A stretch of 59,485 bases of DNA, from the NCBI GenBank assembly GCA_030537495.1, contig JAUNMH010000011.1, forward strand, positions 1 through 59,485, in the 5' to 3' direction. A model generated the notes under the pieces. It was not told the origin of the DNA, made no database searches, and was given only the letters and a program-made list of their open reading frames with translations. The translations under genes and the position numbers were made by a program. This DNA is from Clostridia bacterium. Lineage in GTDB: Bacteria > Bacillota > Clostridia > Peptostreptococcales > Anaerovoracaceae. Shown here in pieces: positions 26,910 through 35,309 of the stretch (position 1 is the first letter of the stretch; each line of letters opens with the position of its first letter).

Positions 26910-28235
26910 ATGAATAGGGAAGTGAAGTTACAAATGGGAAGAATCTTAAATGTTGAATATTCGGCCATTCAGGGGTCGTATTGGATGATTTATGGTGTGA
27001 TTTGTAGCTTCGCTTCTGTTTTTTTGCTTAACAAAGGCTACTCGAACTCGGAAATAGGGATTATACTTGCGGCTGCAAATGTTTTGTCCGTGGCGATTCA
27101 ACCTCTGGTGGCGGATTTTGCAGATAGAAGTAAGAAGCTTTCTTTGGTGTCACTGTTAGAAATTATGACAGTTATTATGATGATAATGACTGTTGGACTT
27201 TTTGCTTTCGAAAAGAAAACCTTGGCTCTCGCTGTTATTTTTGTTTTGCTTACGGCATGGCATACCACTCTTCAGCCACTTATTAGCTCTCTTTGCTTTA
27301 AGCTTCAGGAAACGGGGAACAATGTCAGCTTCGGCATTGGTAGAAGTATGGGGTCTTTTTTCTATGCTGTCTTAGTTGCATTTCTAGGTAATTTTGTTGA
27401 AAAGAGGGGGATTGACGTGCTTCCGGCATCTGCGGAAATTGTCATGGCTATGCTACTTATCAGCGTGATTATGGCCGGGAAGCATTTTGGCAAGGCCAAG
27501 GAAATGCACGAAGTTGCCCTTACTAGAGACCTGAAGAATATGGGGAAAGCAGGCGCTGTTGAGGGCACGGAAAGCGCAGGACTCGGTGAGAGTACGCTTG
27601 AAGGCGTGGAAAACGCTGGAATTAGCGAGAGTGCGGGGCAGGCGGCGAGTGAACCTGAAGAAATAAACATAGTAGAATTCATCCGTAGAAATAAAATGTT
27701 TTTTGTGCTGAATCTTGGCGTGCTAGGCATTTATTTCAGCAATGCGGTGCTGAACTTTTTCACCATGCAAATCGTTGCAGGTGTTGGAGGTAACAGCGCG
27801 GACCTTGGTGGCGTAATGTCTGTTATGGCATTTTTAGAAATTCCGCCGATGATTTTTTTCGGATTTCTTAGAAAGAAATTTAGTTGCGAGACAATGCTGA
27901 AATTTTCGGGGCTGATGTTCACAGTAAAAATCGGTGCCATTGGAATGGCAAGATCTGTAGGACTTATTTATGCGGCTCAATTTTTGCAACCGTTCTCCTT
28001 TGCGCTGTTTTTACCGGCAATGGTGAACTTCATCAATGAAATCATGAGCCCGGGTGAAGCTGTGAAAGGCCAGGCCCTTTACACCATGATGATTACAGTT
28101 ACTTCAGTTTTAGCTAGTGTAATCGGTGGGGTTATCCTCGATTTGTATAGTCCAAAAGTGCTGACCATGGTGGCTACAGCTGTTACTTTTGCGGGTGCCT
28201 TGATTGTGATTGGCTGCGTAGACAAAGTGGGCTAA
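26910..28235 (+). CDS. MFS transporter (PPP/melibiose-type)
   Basis: 441 aa from ATG 26910; ATG 26934 (MGRILNVEYS) is an equal alternative, and neither has a strong SD. Twelve hydrophobic helices in two halves are visible, with an MFS-like loop ADFADRSKKLSLVSL between helices 2 and 3. The central cytoplasmic loop (about residues 205-250) carries a Gly/Glu/Ser-rich stretch made of two 13-residue units (EGTESAGLGESTL, EGVENAGISESAG) coded by an imperfect 39-bp duplication. Substrate unknown; resemblance is to the phenylpropionate-permease or nucleoside-type MFS. About 70 nt separate it from the HAD gene. Confidence 0.8.
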   Translation: MNREVKLQMGRILNVEYSAIQGSYWMIYGVICSFASVFLLNKGYSNSEIGIILAAANVLSVAIQPLVADFADRSKKLSLVSLLEIMTVIMMIMTVGLFAFEKKTLALAVIFVLLTAWHTTLQPLISSLCFKLQETGNNVSFGIGRSMGSFFYAVLVAFLGNFVEKRGIDVLPASAEIVMAMLLISVIMAGKHFGKAKEMHEVALTRDLKNMGKAGAVEGTESAGLGESTLEGVENAGISESAGQAASEPEEINIVEFIRRNKMFFVLNLGVLGIYFSNAVLNFFTMQIVAGVGGNSADLGGVMSVMAFLEIPPMIFFGFLRKKFSCETMLKFSGLMFTVKIGAIGMARSVGLIYAAQFLQPFSFALFLPAMVNFINEIMSPGEAVKGQALYTMMITVTSVLASVIGGVILDLYSPKVLTMVATAVTFAGALIVIGCVDKVG

Positions 28236-28298
28236 TGCGTGAATATTAATGCGGTAATGCAGGGGAATTTGAATACTTATGCAATGAAATAGAATCCT

Positions 28299-28344
28299 AT
28301 GGTACTGGATGTTAAAAAGAGTCTGATGTGCCTAATTTGATAGA
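28299..28344. repeat. Solo right end of the MITE-like family
   Basis: TGGTACTGG, 16-17 nt, then GATGTGCCTAATTTGATAGA keeps the motif order and spacing of the right ends of copies A-E. No left end is found, because the MFS gene occupies the place where it would lie. Confidence 0.55.
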
Positions 28345-28413
28345 CAGCCCGCACCAAAAGCATAAAAAACGCGAAAAACGGGCACGCTAAATCATACAAA
28401 TCGGGCACGACAA

Positions 28414-28437
28414 AGGCCGCGTGGGTAGGCGCGGCCT
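28414..28437. terminator. Hairpin between convergent MFS and CDF genes
   Basis: AGGCCGCG (28414-28421) and CGCGGCCT (28430-28437) pair perfectly with an 8-nt loop. T-rich bases on the plus side (TTGATTTTACT) and TTTG on the minus side suggest weak bidirectional termination. Confidence 0.5.
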
Positions 28438-28526
28438 GGTTGATTTTACTAGTATGTAATGCTAGTTTATCTGGCTGTCTGTTAGCCTGATTAGCTTGGC
28501 TTGTCTAGTCTGTCTAGCTGAAGCTG

Positions 28527-29699
28527 TTAGACTTTCGTGTAGCCTTTTTCAATATCTATTACGATGAAATAGTTCTTGTTTACTGCTGATGCTGCGTCCT
28601 GGAAAGCCTTACGGATTTCTTCGGGTTTAAGAGTGCAGTCGTGAGAAATCAGTACGTCAAAGATTATGTTTGTGTGGGTAAGGCCGGGTACGATTCTCAG
28701 GTCGTGTACGCCGATAACTCCATCCAAACTGTCAGCTGTGTCCTTGGCAACTTGCATCATCTGATTTACAAGTGGATCGTTGACCTTTATTGGGTCCATG
28801 TGGCAGGTCAGAAGAATATTCAGCCTGCGACTTAAATCACGTTCAATGTTGTCAACGAGATCGTGGCTTGCCATAATATCAGTGTCTGCGCTGACTTCGA
28901 TATGTACAGACGCAAAAATCTTGCCGGGACCATAATTATGTACTATTAGGTCGTGAATCCCGTAGACACCGTCGTATTCCATGGCAAGAGCCTCGATGCT
29001 GTCCACAAGACCTGGATCAGGAGCCTCTCCAAGAAGAGGGCTGATGGTTTCTTTAACCAAGCCGATGCCGGACCACATGATGAAGGCGGCAACTAGGCAA
29101 CCCATGTATCCGTCAATGTGGAGACCTGTCATCTTGCCAATAATGACACTCACTAAAACCACCGCTGTTGCAATTACATCGTTTCGGCTATCAGCACCCG
29201 TAGCGCTTAAGGCAACAGAATTAATTCGCTTTCCTACATTGATGTTGAACATTGCCTGCCATATTTTAATGGAAATAGACAGTATCAGAACCACAACGAT
29301 AGAGATGCTGAACTCTAGGGGTTCGGGGTTTAGGATTTTCGTCACAGATGACTTGAACAGTTCTACGCCCACAACCACTATCAAAACCGACACAATCATT
29401 CCGGAAATGTATTCGATACGAGCATGCCCGTAGGGATGGTCATCGCTTTCGGGTTTTGATGCGAGCTTGAATCCTAGAAGTGTGATGATGGAGGACGATG
29501 CGTCCGCCAGGTTGTTGATGCCGTCAGCGACGATGGCGATACTGCCTGCGAAAATTCCTGTGACTATTTTGGCGATGCATAGGAGGGTGTTGGAGATGAT
29601 TCCAACTATGCCTGCCAGTTTGCCGTAACCTTCCCTTACCTCGGGATCGGTTGTTTTCTCATAGTTTTTTACAAAGGTTTTGCATAAAAAATTAATCAT
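28527..29699 (-). CDS. Cation diffusion facilitator (CDF) metal exporter
   Basis: 390 aa. ATG 29699 overlaps the stop of the preceding TSCPD gene (TAATG), so translation is coupled. Six helices, with metal-site patterns IVADGINNLADASSSI (helix 2, DxxxD) and SATGADSRNDVIATAVV (helix 5), plus HPYGHARIEY between them. The C-terminal cytoplasmic part contains two ferredoxin-like regions (YGIHDLIVHNYGPGKIFASV and VIGVHDLRIVPG), longer than a standard CDF, as in MamB/YeiA-like members. It exports a divalent cation such as Zn, Fe or Mn in exchange for protons; the metal is not resolved. Confidence 0.9.
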   Translation of the reverse strand: MINFLCKTFVKNYEKTTDPEVREGYGKLAGIVGIISNTLLCIAKIVTGIFAGSIAIVADGINNLADASSSIITLLGFKLASKPESDDHPYGHARIEYISGMIVSVLIVVVGVELFKSSVTKILNPEPLEFSISIVVVLILSISIKIWQAMFNINVGKRINSVALSATGADSRNDVIATAVVLVSVIIGKMTGLHIDGYMGCLVAAFIMWSGIGLVKETISPLLGEAPDPGLVDSIEALAMEYDGVYGIHDLIVHNYGPGKIFASVHIEVSADTDIMASHDLVDNIERDLSRRLNILLTCHMDPIKVNDPLVNQMMQVAKDTADSLDGVIGVHDLRIVPGLTHTNIIFDVLISHDCTLKPEEIRKAFQDAASAVNKNYFIVIDIEKGYTKV

Positions 29700-29950
29700 T
29701 AGTTATTCACCATAGCCTCCTCAATTGCCCTGACTAGTTGGTCTGGACATGATGTCTGCTTGAAACCGCAACGGATTCCGTCGAGTCTATCTTTGATCTC
29801 TTCATAAGTCATGCCTTTTACTAGGGATGAGATTCCCTGAAGATTTCCGTTGCAACCACCGTGGAATTCAACTTCTTTAACTACGTTTCCGTCCATTTCT
29901 AAATCAATGTATACGGAACAGACTCCTTCTGTCTTATATCTGTAAGCCAT
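29699..29950 (-). CDS. TSCPD domain protein
   Basis: 83 aa from ATG 29950 (MAYRYKTEGVCS) with AAGAGG upstream; the longer in-frame ATG at 29983 lacks support. It contains the TSCPD signature (FKQTSCPDQL) and conserved Cys in GVCSVYI, FHGGCNGN and IRCGFKQ. The domain also occurs at the C-terminus of vitamin B12-dependent ribonucleotide reductases, where these Cys residues may handle thiol or metal chemistry; the stand-alone form is common in Clostridia and unassigned. Coupling to a CDF metal exporter makes a metal-related role plausible. Confidence 0.85.
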   Translation of the reverse strand: MAYRYKTEGVCSVYIDLEMDGNVVKEVEFHGGCNGNLQGISSLVKGMTYEEIKDRLDGIRCGFKQTSCPDQLVRAIEEAMVNN

Positions 29951-30205
29951 TTTTTTACCTCTTTTCTTATGTTTTGTGTGCACGGGACATGGGCAAAGTA
30001 TTGTAATGTCGCGCTTTGCATAATATAAACTCGGACTAGTATATCACGAATCCAGTCTTCCGTCAAAAGGCTTGAGTTACAAAGAAGAAAAAAATTAAAA
30101 AAATTTTATTTCAAAAGATGAAAAAGTTGTTGACACGGCCATACCGGTATGGTAATATAAATAAGCGTCGTGAGTGACCGAGAAATAAATAACAAGCAAA
30201 ATTGT
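29951..30205. other. Divergent upstream region between TSCPD gene and tRNA genes
   Basis: AT-rich. Holds the tRNA promoter at 30130-30158. No gene. Confidence 0.5.
30130..30158 (+). promoter_or_regulatory. tRNA-Lys promoter with palindromic spacer
   Basis: TTGACA (30130-30135), 17 nt, TAATAT (30153-30158). The spacer contains a perfect 14-bp palindrome CCATACCGGTATGG (30139-30152), an unusual place for an operator-like site in a stable-RNA promoter. Confidence 0.7.
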
Positions 30206-30281
30206 GCACCATTAGCTCAGCTGGCAGAGCACCTGACTCTTAATCAGGGTGTCCACGGTTCGAACCCGTGATGGTGTACCA
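30206..30281 (+). tRNA. tRNA-Lys (anticodon CUU), copy 1
   Basis: 76 nt with encoded CCA. The acceptor stem GCACCAT/ATGGTGT has one G-U pair. The anticodon arm CCTGA-CTCTTAA-TCAGG gives anticodon CTT, and the T arm is CACGG-TTCGAAC-CCGTG. All arms fold normally. Confidence 0.95.
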
Positions 30282-30285
30282 ATAT

Positions 30286-30361
30286 GCACCATTAGCTCAG
30301 CTGGCAGAGCACCTGACTCTTAATCAGGGTGTCCACGGTTCGAACCCGTGATGGTGTACCA
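30286..30361 (+). tRNA. tRNA-Lys (anticodon CUU), copy 2
   Basis: Identical 76-nt sequence four bases after the first copy; the two are transcribed together from the promoter at 30130 and end at the hairpin at 30374. Confidence 0.95.
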
Positions 30362-30373
30362 ATCGAAATAAAG

Positions 30374-30405
30374 TAAGTCTTGAGTAATTCAGGACTTATT
30401 TTTTT
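30374..30405 (+). terminator. Terminator after tRNA-Lys pair
   Basis: TAAGTCTTGA (30374-30383) and TCAGGACTTA (30389-30398) pair with one wobble, followed by seven T. Confidence 0.85.
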
Positions 30406-30428
30406 ATTCTAAAATCTTGCTGCGCATA

Positions 30429-30457
30429 TTGTGGTTTTGCCATACTTAAGGTAAAAT
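30429..30457 (+). promoter_or_regulatory. Candidate promoter of folD-fchA
   Basis: TTGTGG (30429-30434), 17 nt, TAAAAT (30452-30457). A TATAAT at 30466 may serve as an alternative -10. Confidence 0.5.
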
Positions 30458-30512
30458 GAATTATTGTATAATTAAAAGGTTTTGATGGAAGGAAAGAGAA
30501 AGCGAAAGAAAT

Positions 30513-31370
30513 ATGGGAGAAGTATTAAAAGGTGCGCCTGTAGTTGAGGCGCTTAATAATAAAATGATTGAAGATATTGGTAAGCTGAAGGCGCAGGGCG
30601 TTGAGCCGACGCTTTGCATTTTCAGAGTGGGGGAGCGTCCGGACGATCTTTCTTATGAGAGAGGCGCTATGAAACGTTGTGAGAAAGTTGGCGTTGCTGT
30701 AAAGCACGTGGTGCTTCCGGTTGATGCTACTCAGGAGAAGTTTGACGAGACTTTGGAAAAACTTAATCACGACGATGAAATACATGGAATTTTAATGTTT
30801 AGACCGCTTCCGGAGCAACTTGATAATGAGAGGGCGCGTCGTATGCTTAATCCGGAAAAGGATATAGACGGGTGTACAGACGGGTCCCTTGCGGGAGTTT
30901 TTACCAACACAAAGGTTGGATTTCCACCATGTACAGCTCAGGCGGTTATGGAAATTTTGAAGTTTTATGACATTCCTGTTAAAGGAAAGAAAGTGGCAGT
31001 AATTGGTCGTTCTCTTGTAATCGGAAGACCTGTATCTATGATGCTTATGCATGAGAATGCGACAGTTACTACTTGTCATACAAAGACAGAAAATCCTACA
31101 GAAATAACTGGCAAGGCAGATATTCTTGTGGCGGCGGCTGGGCAGAAGCACTCTGTTGGAGTCGAGCACACTAACCCGAATCAGGTTATTGTAGACGTTG
31201 GAATCAACTGGGATGAAGCTAAGGGCGGAATTACTGGAGATGTTGATTTTGACGCTGTTGAATCAAAGGTAAAGGCGCTTACGCCTGTTCCTGGAGGCGT
31301 TGGAACGGTTACAACGAGTGTCCTTGTGTCACATGTTGTTGAGGCAGCGAAGCGTAGTTTGAATAAGTAG
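30513..31370 (+). CDS. folD: FolD-family methylenetetrahydrofolate dehydrogenase, cyclohydrolase residues altered
   Basis: 285 aa. FolD normally oxidises 5,10-methylene-THF with NAD(P)+ and hydrolyses methenyl-THF to 10-formyl-THF. The fold is clear: PEKDIDGCTDGSLAG (about 114-128), the NAD(P) loop VIGRSLVIGRPVSMMLM, and the C-terminal TPVPGGVGTVTTSVLV. In the active site the Tyr is kept (Y48 in LSYERGAMKRC), but the position of the catalytic Lys (human K56) is A52, and the conserved Gln of the VQLPLP motif (human Q100) is R97 in MFRPLPEQL. Both residues are needed for cyclohydrolase in characterised enzymes, so this one is probably a dehydrogenase only. The cyclohydrolase gene fchA follows 63 nt later. 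Confidence 0.9.
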   Translation: MGEVLKGAPVVEALNNKMIEDIGKLKAQGVEPTLCIFRVGERPDDLSYERGAMKRCEKVGVAVKHVVLPVDATQEKFDETLEKLNHDDEIHGILMFRPLPEQLDNERARRMLNPEKDIDGCTDGSLAGVFTNTKVGFPPCTAQAVMEILKFYDIPVKGKKVAVIGRSLVIGRPVSMMLMHENATVTTCHTKTENPTEITGKADILVAAAGQKHSVGVEHTNPNQVIVDVGINWDEAKGGITGDVDFDAVESKVKALTPVPGGVGTVTTSVLVSHVVEAAKRSLNK

Positions 31371-31433
31371 TTTTTGAGATAAGTTTTGAAGTGAGTTTTG
31401 ATGACTTGCTAAGAGAAAATCCCGGAGGTAAAT

Positions 31434-32048
31434 ATGTTTGTAGAAAAAACAGTTGCGGAATTTACGGAAACTTTAGCGTCAAAGGAACCAGTTCCAGGTG
31501 GCGGAGGTGCAAGTGCATTAATTGGTGCCATAGGCATTGCTCTTGGAAACATGGTGGGAGAGTACACTGTGGGTAAGAAAAAATATGCTGATGTTGAGGA
31601 CGAAATTAAAAGCCTTATGGAAAAAGCTCAGAAACTCAGGGAAGATTTTATTGAACTGGTTGATGAGGATGCCAGGGTTTTTGCGCCTCTTGCTAGAGCG
31701 TATAAAATTCCAGCGGATCAGCCAGACAGAGACGAAATCATGGAAACTGCTTTACGAATGGCTTGCTCTGTTCCTATGAATATTATGAGAAAATGCGCGG
31801 AAGCTTTGGATGTAATTGCAGAATTTGCTGAGAAGGGATCTCAAGTTGTGATTTCAGATGCAGGCTGCGGCGCTATTGCGTGCGGGTCGGCACTGCAGGC
31901 GGCGGCGTTGAATGTTTTTATCAACACCAAGTCTATGAAGGACAGGAATTATGCTGAAAGACTTAACGAGGAAGCGGAAGCTTTAATTGAAAAATATGCT
32001 AAACATGCTGACGAAATTTATAGGGTTGTTATAGACAAGGTTCGATAA
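31434..32048 (+). CDS. fchA: Methenyltetrahydrofolate cyclohydrolase / formimino-THF cyclodeaminase family
   Basis: 204 aa, ATG with GGAGGT upstream. An all-helical FTCD_C/FchA family protein: VAEFTETLASKEPVPGGGGA at the N-terminus with the Gly-rich folate loop, then LVDEDARVFAPLARAYKIP and VISDAGCGAIACGSALQAAA. Family enzymes convert methenyl-THF to 10-formyl-THF or deaminate formimino-THF. No formiminotransferase or histidine-degradation gene is nearby, and the partner is a FolD lacking its cyclohydrolase residues, so a cyclohydrolase role is favoured. Ends before a terminator. Confidence 0.9.
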   Translation: MFVEKTVAEFTETLASKEPVPGGGGASALIGAIGIALGNMVGEYTVGKKKYADVEDEIKSLMEKAQKLREDFIELVDEDARVFAPLARAYKIPADQPDRDEIMETALRMACSVPMNIMRKCAEALDVIAEFAEKGSQVVISDAGCGAIACGSALQAAALNVFINTKSMKDRNYAERLNEEAEALIEKYAKHADEIYRVVIDKVR

Positions 32049-32080
32049 TAAGATTCGTTAGGTTTGGAAGATGCTTGATG

Positions 32081-32113
32081 GGCAGGGAATTTAAGGGTTC
32101 TCTGCCTTTTTTT
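32081..32113 (+). terminator. Terminator after fchA
   Basis: GGCAGGGAA (32081-32089) and TTCTCTGCC (32098-32106) with one wobble, then seven T. Confidence 0.85.
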
Positions 32114-32139
32114 AATTGAATGATAGATGTGATAGATTG

Positions 32140-32168
32140 TTGCTATTACAGTGAATTTATTGTATAAT
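32140..32168 (+). promoter_or_regulatory. Promoter of the UPF0182 membrane operon
   Basis: TTGCTA (32140-32145), 17 nt, TATAAT (32163-32168). The -10 lies after the first possible start codon of the following frame, which decides for the downstream GTG at 32199. Confidence 0.7.
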
Positions 32169-32198
32169 TATATGAATAATAGTCAGGAGGAAACGGCT

Positions 32199-33152
32199 GT
32201 GAATATCGTAGGAGAAATAAGCAGAATAATCTACATGAACCAGGAACTTATTTGGGCCGGGTTGGTTGTATTTGCAGTGATATTTGCCGTTGTGGTAATC
32301 GGCAAGCTTGTTGTGAGCCAGAGAAAGAAAGCGGAGTTCTTGCACCACATAGAAAGAAAAGTTACACAGATAAATACAACTGTTAATGCTATAAAAAAAG
32401 ACACGACGACTTGCGTTAATGCATGCAAGGAAAACTCCTACAAAAATTGTGGAAATACAACCCCCAAGACCTGGAACGGAAGACAGGAGTTAGAAAGCAG
32501 AAGAGAGCCGGCTGCTGACAACTCAAAGGACAGTCAGATAATATACATTGATAACAGAAGTCATAAAGATAAGTCGGCAAAGGATGACGAAGTCCGAACC
32601 CTGACAGATGAGACAGCTGGCACGATAGCAGTTGCAGAAGCGGCCAAGGCTGCGGCAGAGGCAGCGAAGGTGGCAGTGGTTATGGCCTCGAAAGGGGCGC
32701 AGCAAAATGTTGAACTGAGAAGCACTGATGCTGCGGACGACACTATAAAGGCCGGAGAATCTGCTAATATGAGTGAAACTATAACGGAACCGGTGTCAAC
32801 GATGAACAGAGCGGAAAACATTAATGATATGCAAAATAGCGAGCGCCAGTCTCGGGAAGCGGTGCAGGTAGCAGGCATGCAGGCAAAAGTTACGCAGACA
32901 GGCGATGTGCAGATGACGGCCACGCCGGTAACAGCTACGCAGGCTGGTGCTGTGCAGATGACAGATACGCAGATAGGCGGAACACAGGCTGATGGCACGC
33001 AGACAACGACAGCGCAGACCGGGCAACTAGATCTGACGGAAACTATAGAAAACTCTGCGAGCGTGCATAATAGATTTGAAACTTTGGATTGGGCCACATC
33101 TAAGAATGGCAAATCCTATACCATAGAAGAACTTGAAGAACAGATTAAGTAA
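32199..33152 (+). CDS. Single-pass membrane protein with Ala/Thr/Gln-rich cytoplasmic tail, unrecognised
   Basis: 317 aa from GTG 32199 (AGGAGG at 32185-32190). One N-terminal helix (LIWAGLVVFAVIFAVVVIG, about residues 19-37) is followed by a basic stop-transfer VVSQRKK. A short coiled coil KVTQINTTVNAIKKD follows, then a long polar region with an Ala helix (AEAAKAAAEAAKVAVVMAS) and imperfect repeats TQTGDVQMTATPVTATQ, TQAGAVQMTDTQIGGTQ. The conserved-looking C-terminus is FETLDWATSKNGKSYTIEELEEQIK. No family recognised. It opens the operon with the zinc-ribbon protein and the UPF0182 protein; the gap to the next start is 19 nt. Confidence 0.7.
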   Translation: MNIVGEISRIIYMNQELIWAGLVVFAVIFAVVVIGKLVVSQRKKAEFLHHIERKVTQINTTVNAIKKDTTTCVNACKENSYKNCGNTTPKTWNGRQELESRREPAADNSKDSQIIYIDNRSHKDKSAKDDEVRTLTDETAGTIAVAEAAKAAAEAAKVAVVMASKGAQQNVELRSTDAADDTIKAGESANMSETITEPVSTMNRAENINDMQNSERQSREAVQVAGMQAKVTQTGDVQMTATPVTATQAGAVQMTDTQIGGTQADGTQTTTAQTGQLDLTETIENSASVHNRFETLDWATSKNGKSYTIEELEEQIK

Positions 33153-33171
33153 TAATTTTCGGGAGGAAAAC

Positions 33172-35271
33172 ATGTATTGCGAAAAATGTGGAAAGGTCCT
33201 GGAAGCAGGCGCTAAGTTCTGCAGCAATTGTGGAGCAATGGTAGAAAAGAAAAGCGAACCTTTCGTTCCTGCATTTATGAAATCATATGGGCTAGAAGAA
33301 GATAAGACAGAAAAGCCGAAGAGAAAGACATATGAGAGAGAAAACTTTGACTGGAATCTAGACGGTTTCCCTGAGCCAAATAAGAAGACTGAGGATGTGG
33401 ATTTCAACTGGTCATCGGTTTTAGAACAAAACCAGAAGAAGATTTACGGAGTTGACAGAAATCGCGAAAGAAAGCCACTTTTTGAACCTGCCGAAATGTC
33501 CTTTGACGAAGATGCGTACAAAGCCTTGGAACGAGCTAAGGCTTCAGAAATTGCTCCAGCACCAAGAACTTCCAAAAAAAATGAGGATATCAATTCTACA
33601 GGAAGATATACCATTGACCAGGTAGCATCTGCGATGCAGAGTGCAGAAGATAAAGAGGCTGCCCAGGCAGAAGCAGAAAAGCAGTTTGAGGAAATGCTTA
33701 AATCTGTACCCGAGTTAAAAGAGTCAGAATATGAAATTCCCGAGAATCTATTCGGAAATGTAAACGAAGAAACAGCAACCCCAGAAGCAGGCGAAGCCTC
33801 AGATGCGGAAGCTGCAGACGCAAATACATCGCAAGATGAATTTGTTATGCCTGAGAGCCTTGCAGCACAGGCTGAATCACTGGAAAAATCACAGGAGCAG
33901 GCAACTGAAGACTCTACAAAGTCCCTTGAAGAGGAAATCTTTGGGGATATGGGGCGTCTGTCAGGAATGACATATGACTCAGGTGTGAACAAAGAACACG
34001 CGCAATCTGATATGGCAGCAGCCACTATTGTTACAGGCAGAAGCAAGAAAGCTGCCGAGGCAATGAATTCAGAGACGCCTAGCGTAGTAGACACAGCTGG
34101 CACTGACAGAGTAGAAAAGTTCTATACTTTCAATCAGAAAAAAACAGAGCTTCAGGCTCTACTAGATAAAGAATATGCAAGACTTGAGCAGATGGGGCAC
34201 ACCGCACAGCCGCAGGCGGCAGCACAGGCACCGGCAGCAGTGGCCGCTGAACAGTCGCAGGCAGCACCGCAGACAATGGCAGCACCACAGGCAGCGCCAA
34301 CGCTGACACCGCAGGAGCCAAGGGCGGAGAAACAGGAAAAGAAGGAACCTGAGTATCTGGGAGTTTTGTTGGCGACAGCGCCGAAGGGTTACTACGTGGA
34401 AAGAGAGACTGCGAGACAGGTGAACTCTGCTGAAGAGGGACAGAAGGCCGAGGTCTTACCCAGTAAAAGTCATCAGGAGACCGAGAAAAAAATCCCGGAA
34501 CATAAACTTACTTTTGGGGATGTCTTTGATGATGATGACTATGGCATGGATGAAGATGAAGAGTCTTCGAGAAAGGGAGGATGCCTAAAGGGCTTTGCCA
34601 TTATACTGTGTCTGATTGTTTTGGTGCAGTTGGCAATGATTGGCGTTCAGTACTTTGCACCGGATACCCAGGCGGCGAAGACTATCAACAAGGGCTACAA
34701 TTATGTGATCGGAAAGATTACAGGCGACAAGGAGTCACACAATCCGGCAGAGGAGAGCTCTGAGCTCGAGAAGGTTATCAAAACTCACGCAGACGAAAAC
34801 AAGAATATTACTCAGGTGGTTGAGGACGTGAGTCTGGCATTTGAGAATGGAAAGGATTACGGTTTTGATAATTTCCAGGATGCGTACAAATACAAGAACG
34901 AGCCATGGTACACCGACGACAATGATACAGAGGTGACATACCTAGATGGAGTTGTGTCTACGCTTATTGGATACTATTCGGCGTGGGTTGATAAGATGGA
35001 CGATGGCGACGACAAGATTTATGATTACGTAGAGACGACTTCGGATGCAAAGAATGGTCTGGACGAGCTAAAGCCTGAGGATGGCGTTGTCTATAGCATC
35101 GATACACTTAGCATCGGGGAAATCAGATTCGACGGATCTGGGTTCTATGTGTTGGTGAAGGTTGGCTATGTAAGTAGTAAGGATGCGGAGCAACACCAGG
35201 AAGAACAGGTTGTATACATGGAGCCTGACAATGAAATGATAAAAATTATGAAAATCGCAGCTGTAAAGTAG
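33172..35271 (+). CDS. Zinc-ribbon membrane protein with acidic low-complexity region, unrecognised
   Basis: 699 aa from ATG 33172 with GGGAGG; an upstream in-frame ATG at 33133 is inside the preceding gene. Residues 1-23 form a zinc ribbon (YCEKCGKVLEAGAKFCSNCG, two CxxC). Residues 30-460 are acidic, Glu/Ala/Gln-rich and probably disordered. One helix at about 470-495 (GFAIILCLIVLVQLAMIG) then places a folded domain of about 200 residues outside (DNFQDAYKYKNEPWYTDDND, YSIDTLSIGEIRFDGSGFYV). The design, an inner zinc ribbon with disordered linker, one helix and an outer domain, resembles zinc-ribbon TcaA-like or DUF4352-type surface regulators, but I do not recognise the family. Confidence 0.7.
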   Translation: MYCEKCGKVLEAGAKFCSNCGAMVEKKSEPFVPAFMKSYGLEEDKTEKPKRKTYERENFDWNLDGFPEPNKKTEDVDFNWSSVLEQNQKKIYGVDRNRERKPLFEPAEMSFDEDAYKALERAKASEIAPAPRTSKKNEDINSTGRYTIDQVASAMQSAEDKEAAQAEAEKQFEEMLKSVPELKESEYEIPENLFGNVNEETATPEAGEASDAEAADANTSQDEFVMPESLAAQAESLEKSQEQATEDSTKSLEEEIFGDMGRLSGMTYDSGVNKEHAQSDMAAATIVTGRSKKAAEAMNSETPSVVDTAGTDRVEKFYTFNQKKTELQALLDKEYARLEQMGHTAQPQAAAQAPAAVAAEQSQAAPQTMAAPQAAPTLTPQEPRAEKQEKKEPEYLGVLLATAPKGYYVERETARQVNSAEEGQKAEVLPSKSHQETEKKIPEHKLTFGDVFDDDDYGMDEDEESSRKGGCLKGFAIILCLIVLVQLAMIGVQYFAPDTQAAKTINKGYNYVIGKITGDKESHNPAEESSELEKVIKTHADENKNITQVVEDVSLAFENGKDYGFDNFQDAYKYKNEPWYTDDNDTEVTYLDGVVSTLIGYYSAWVDKMDDGDDKIYDYVETTSDAKNGLDELKPEDGVVYSIDTLSIGEIRFDGSGFYVLVKVGYVSSKDAEQHQEEQVVYMEPDNEMIKIMKIAAVK

Positions 35272-35309
35272 CTGATTTAATTAAGTAAAATTTATAGGAG
35301 GGTAAGAAT

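Larger units (their letters stand above)
28236..28526. other. Convergent intergenic region with solo repeat end and terminator
   Basis: No gene supported. The gap holds one right end of the MITE-like family (28299-28344), a GC-rich hairpin (28414-28437) and short direct repeats such as GGGCACG. Confidence 0.6.

Noticed and set aside
30206..30361. tRNA-Lys genes as integration site of a mobile element
   Set aside because: No integrase and no partial tRNA 3' end repeat were found in the window.
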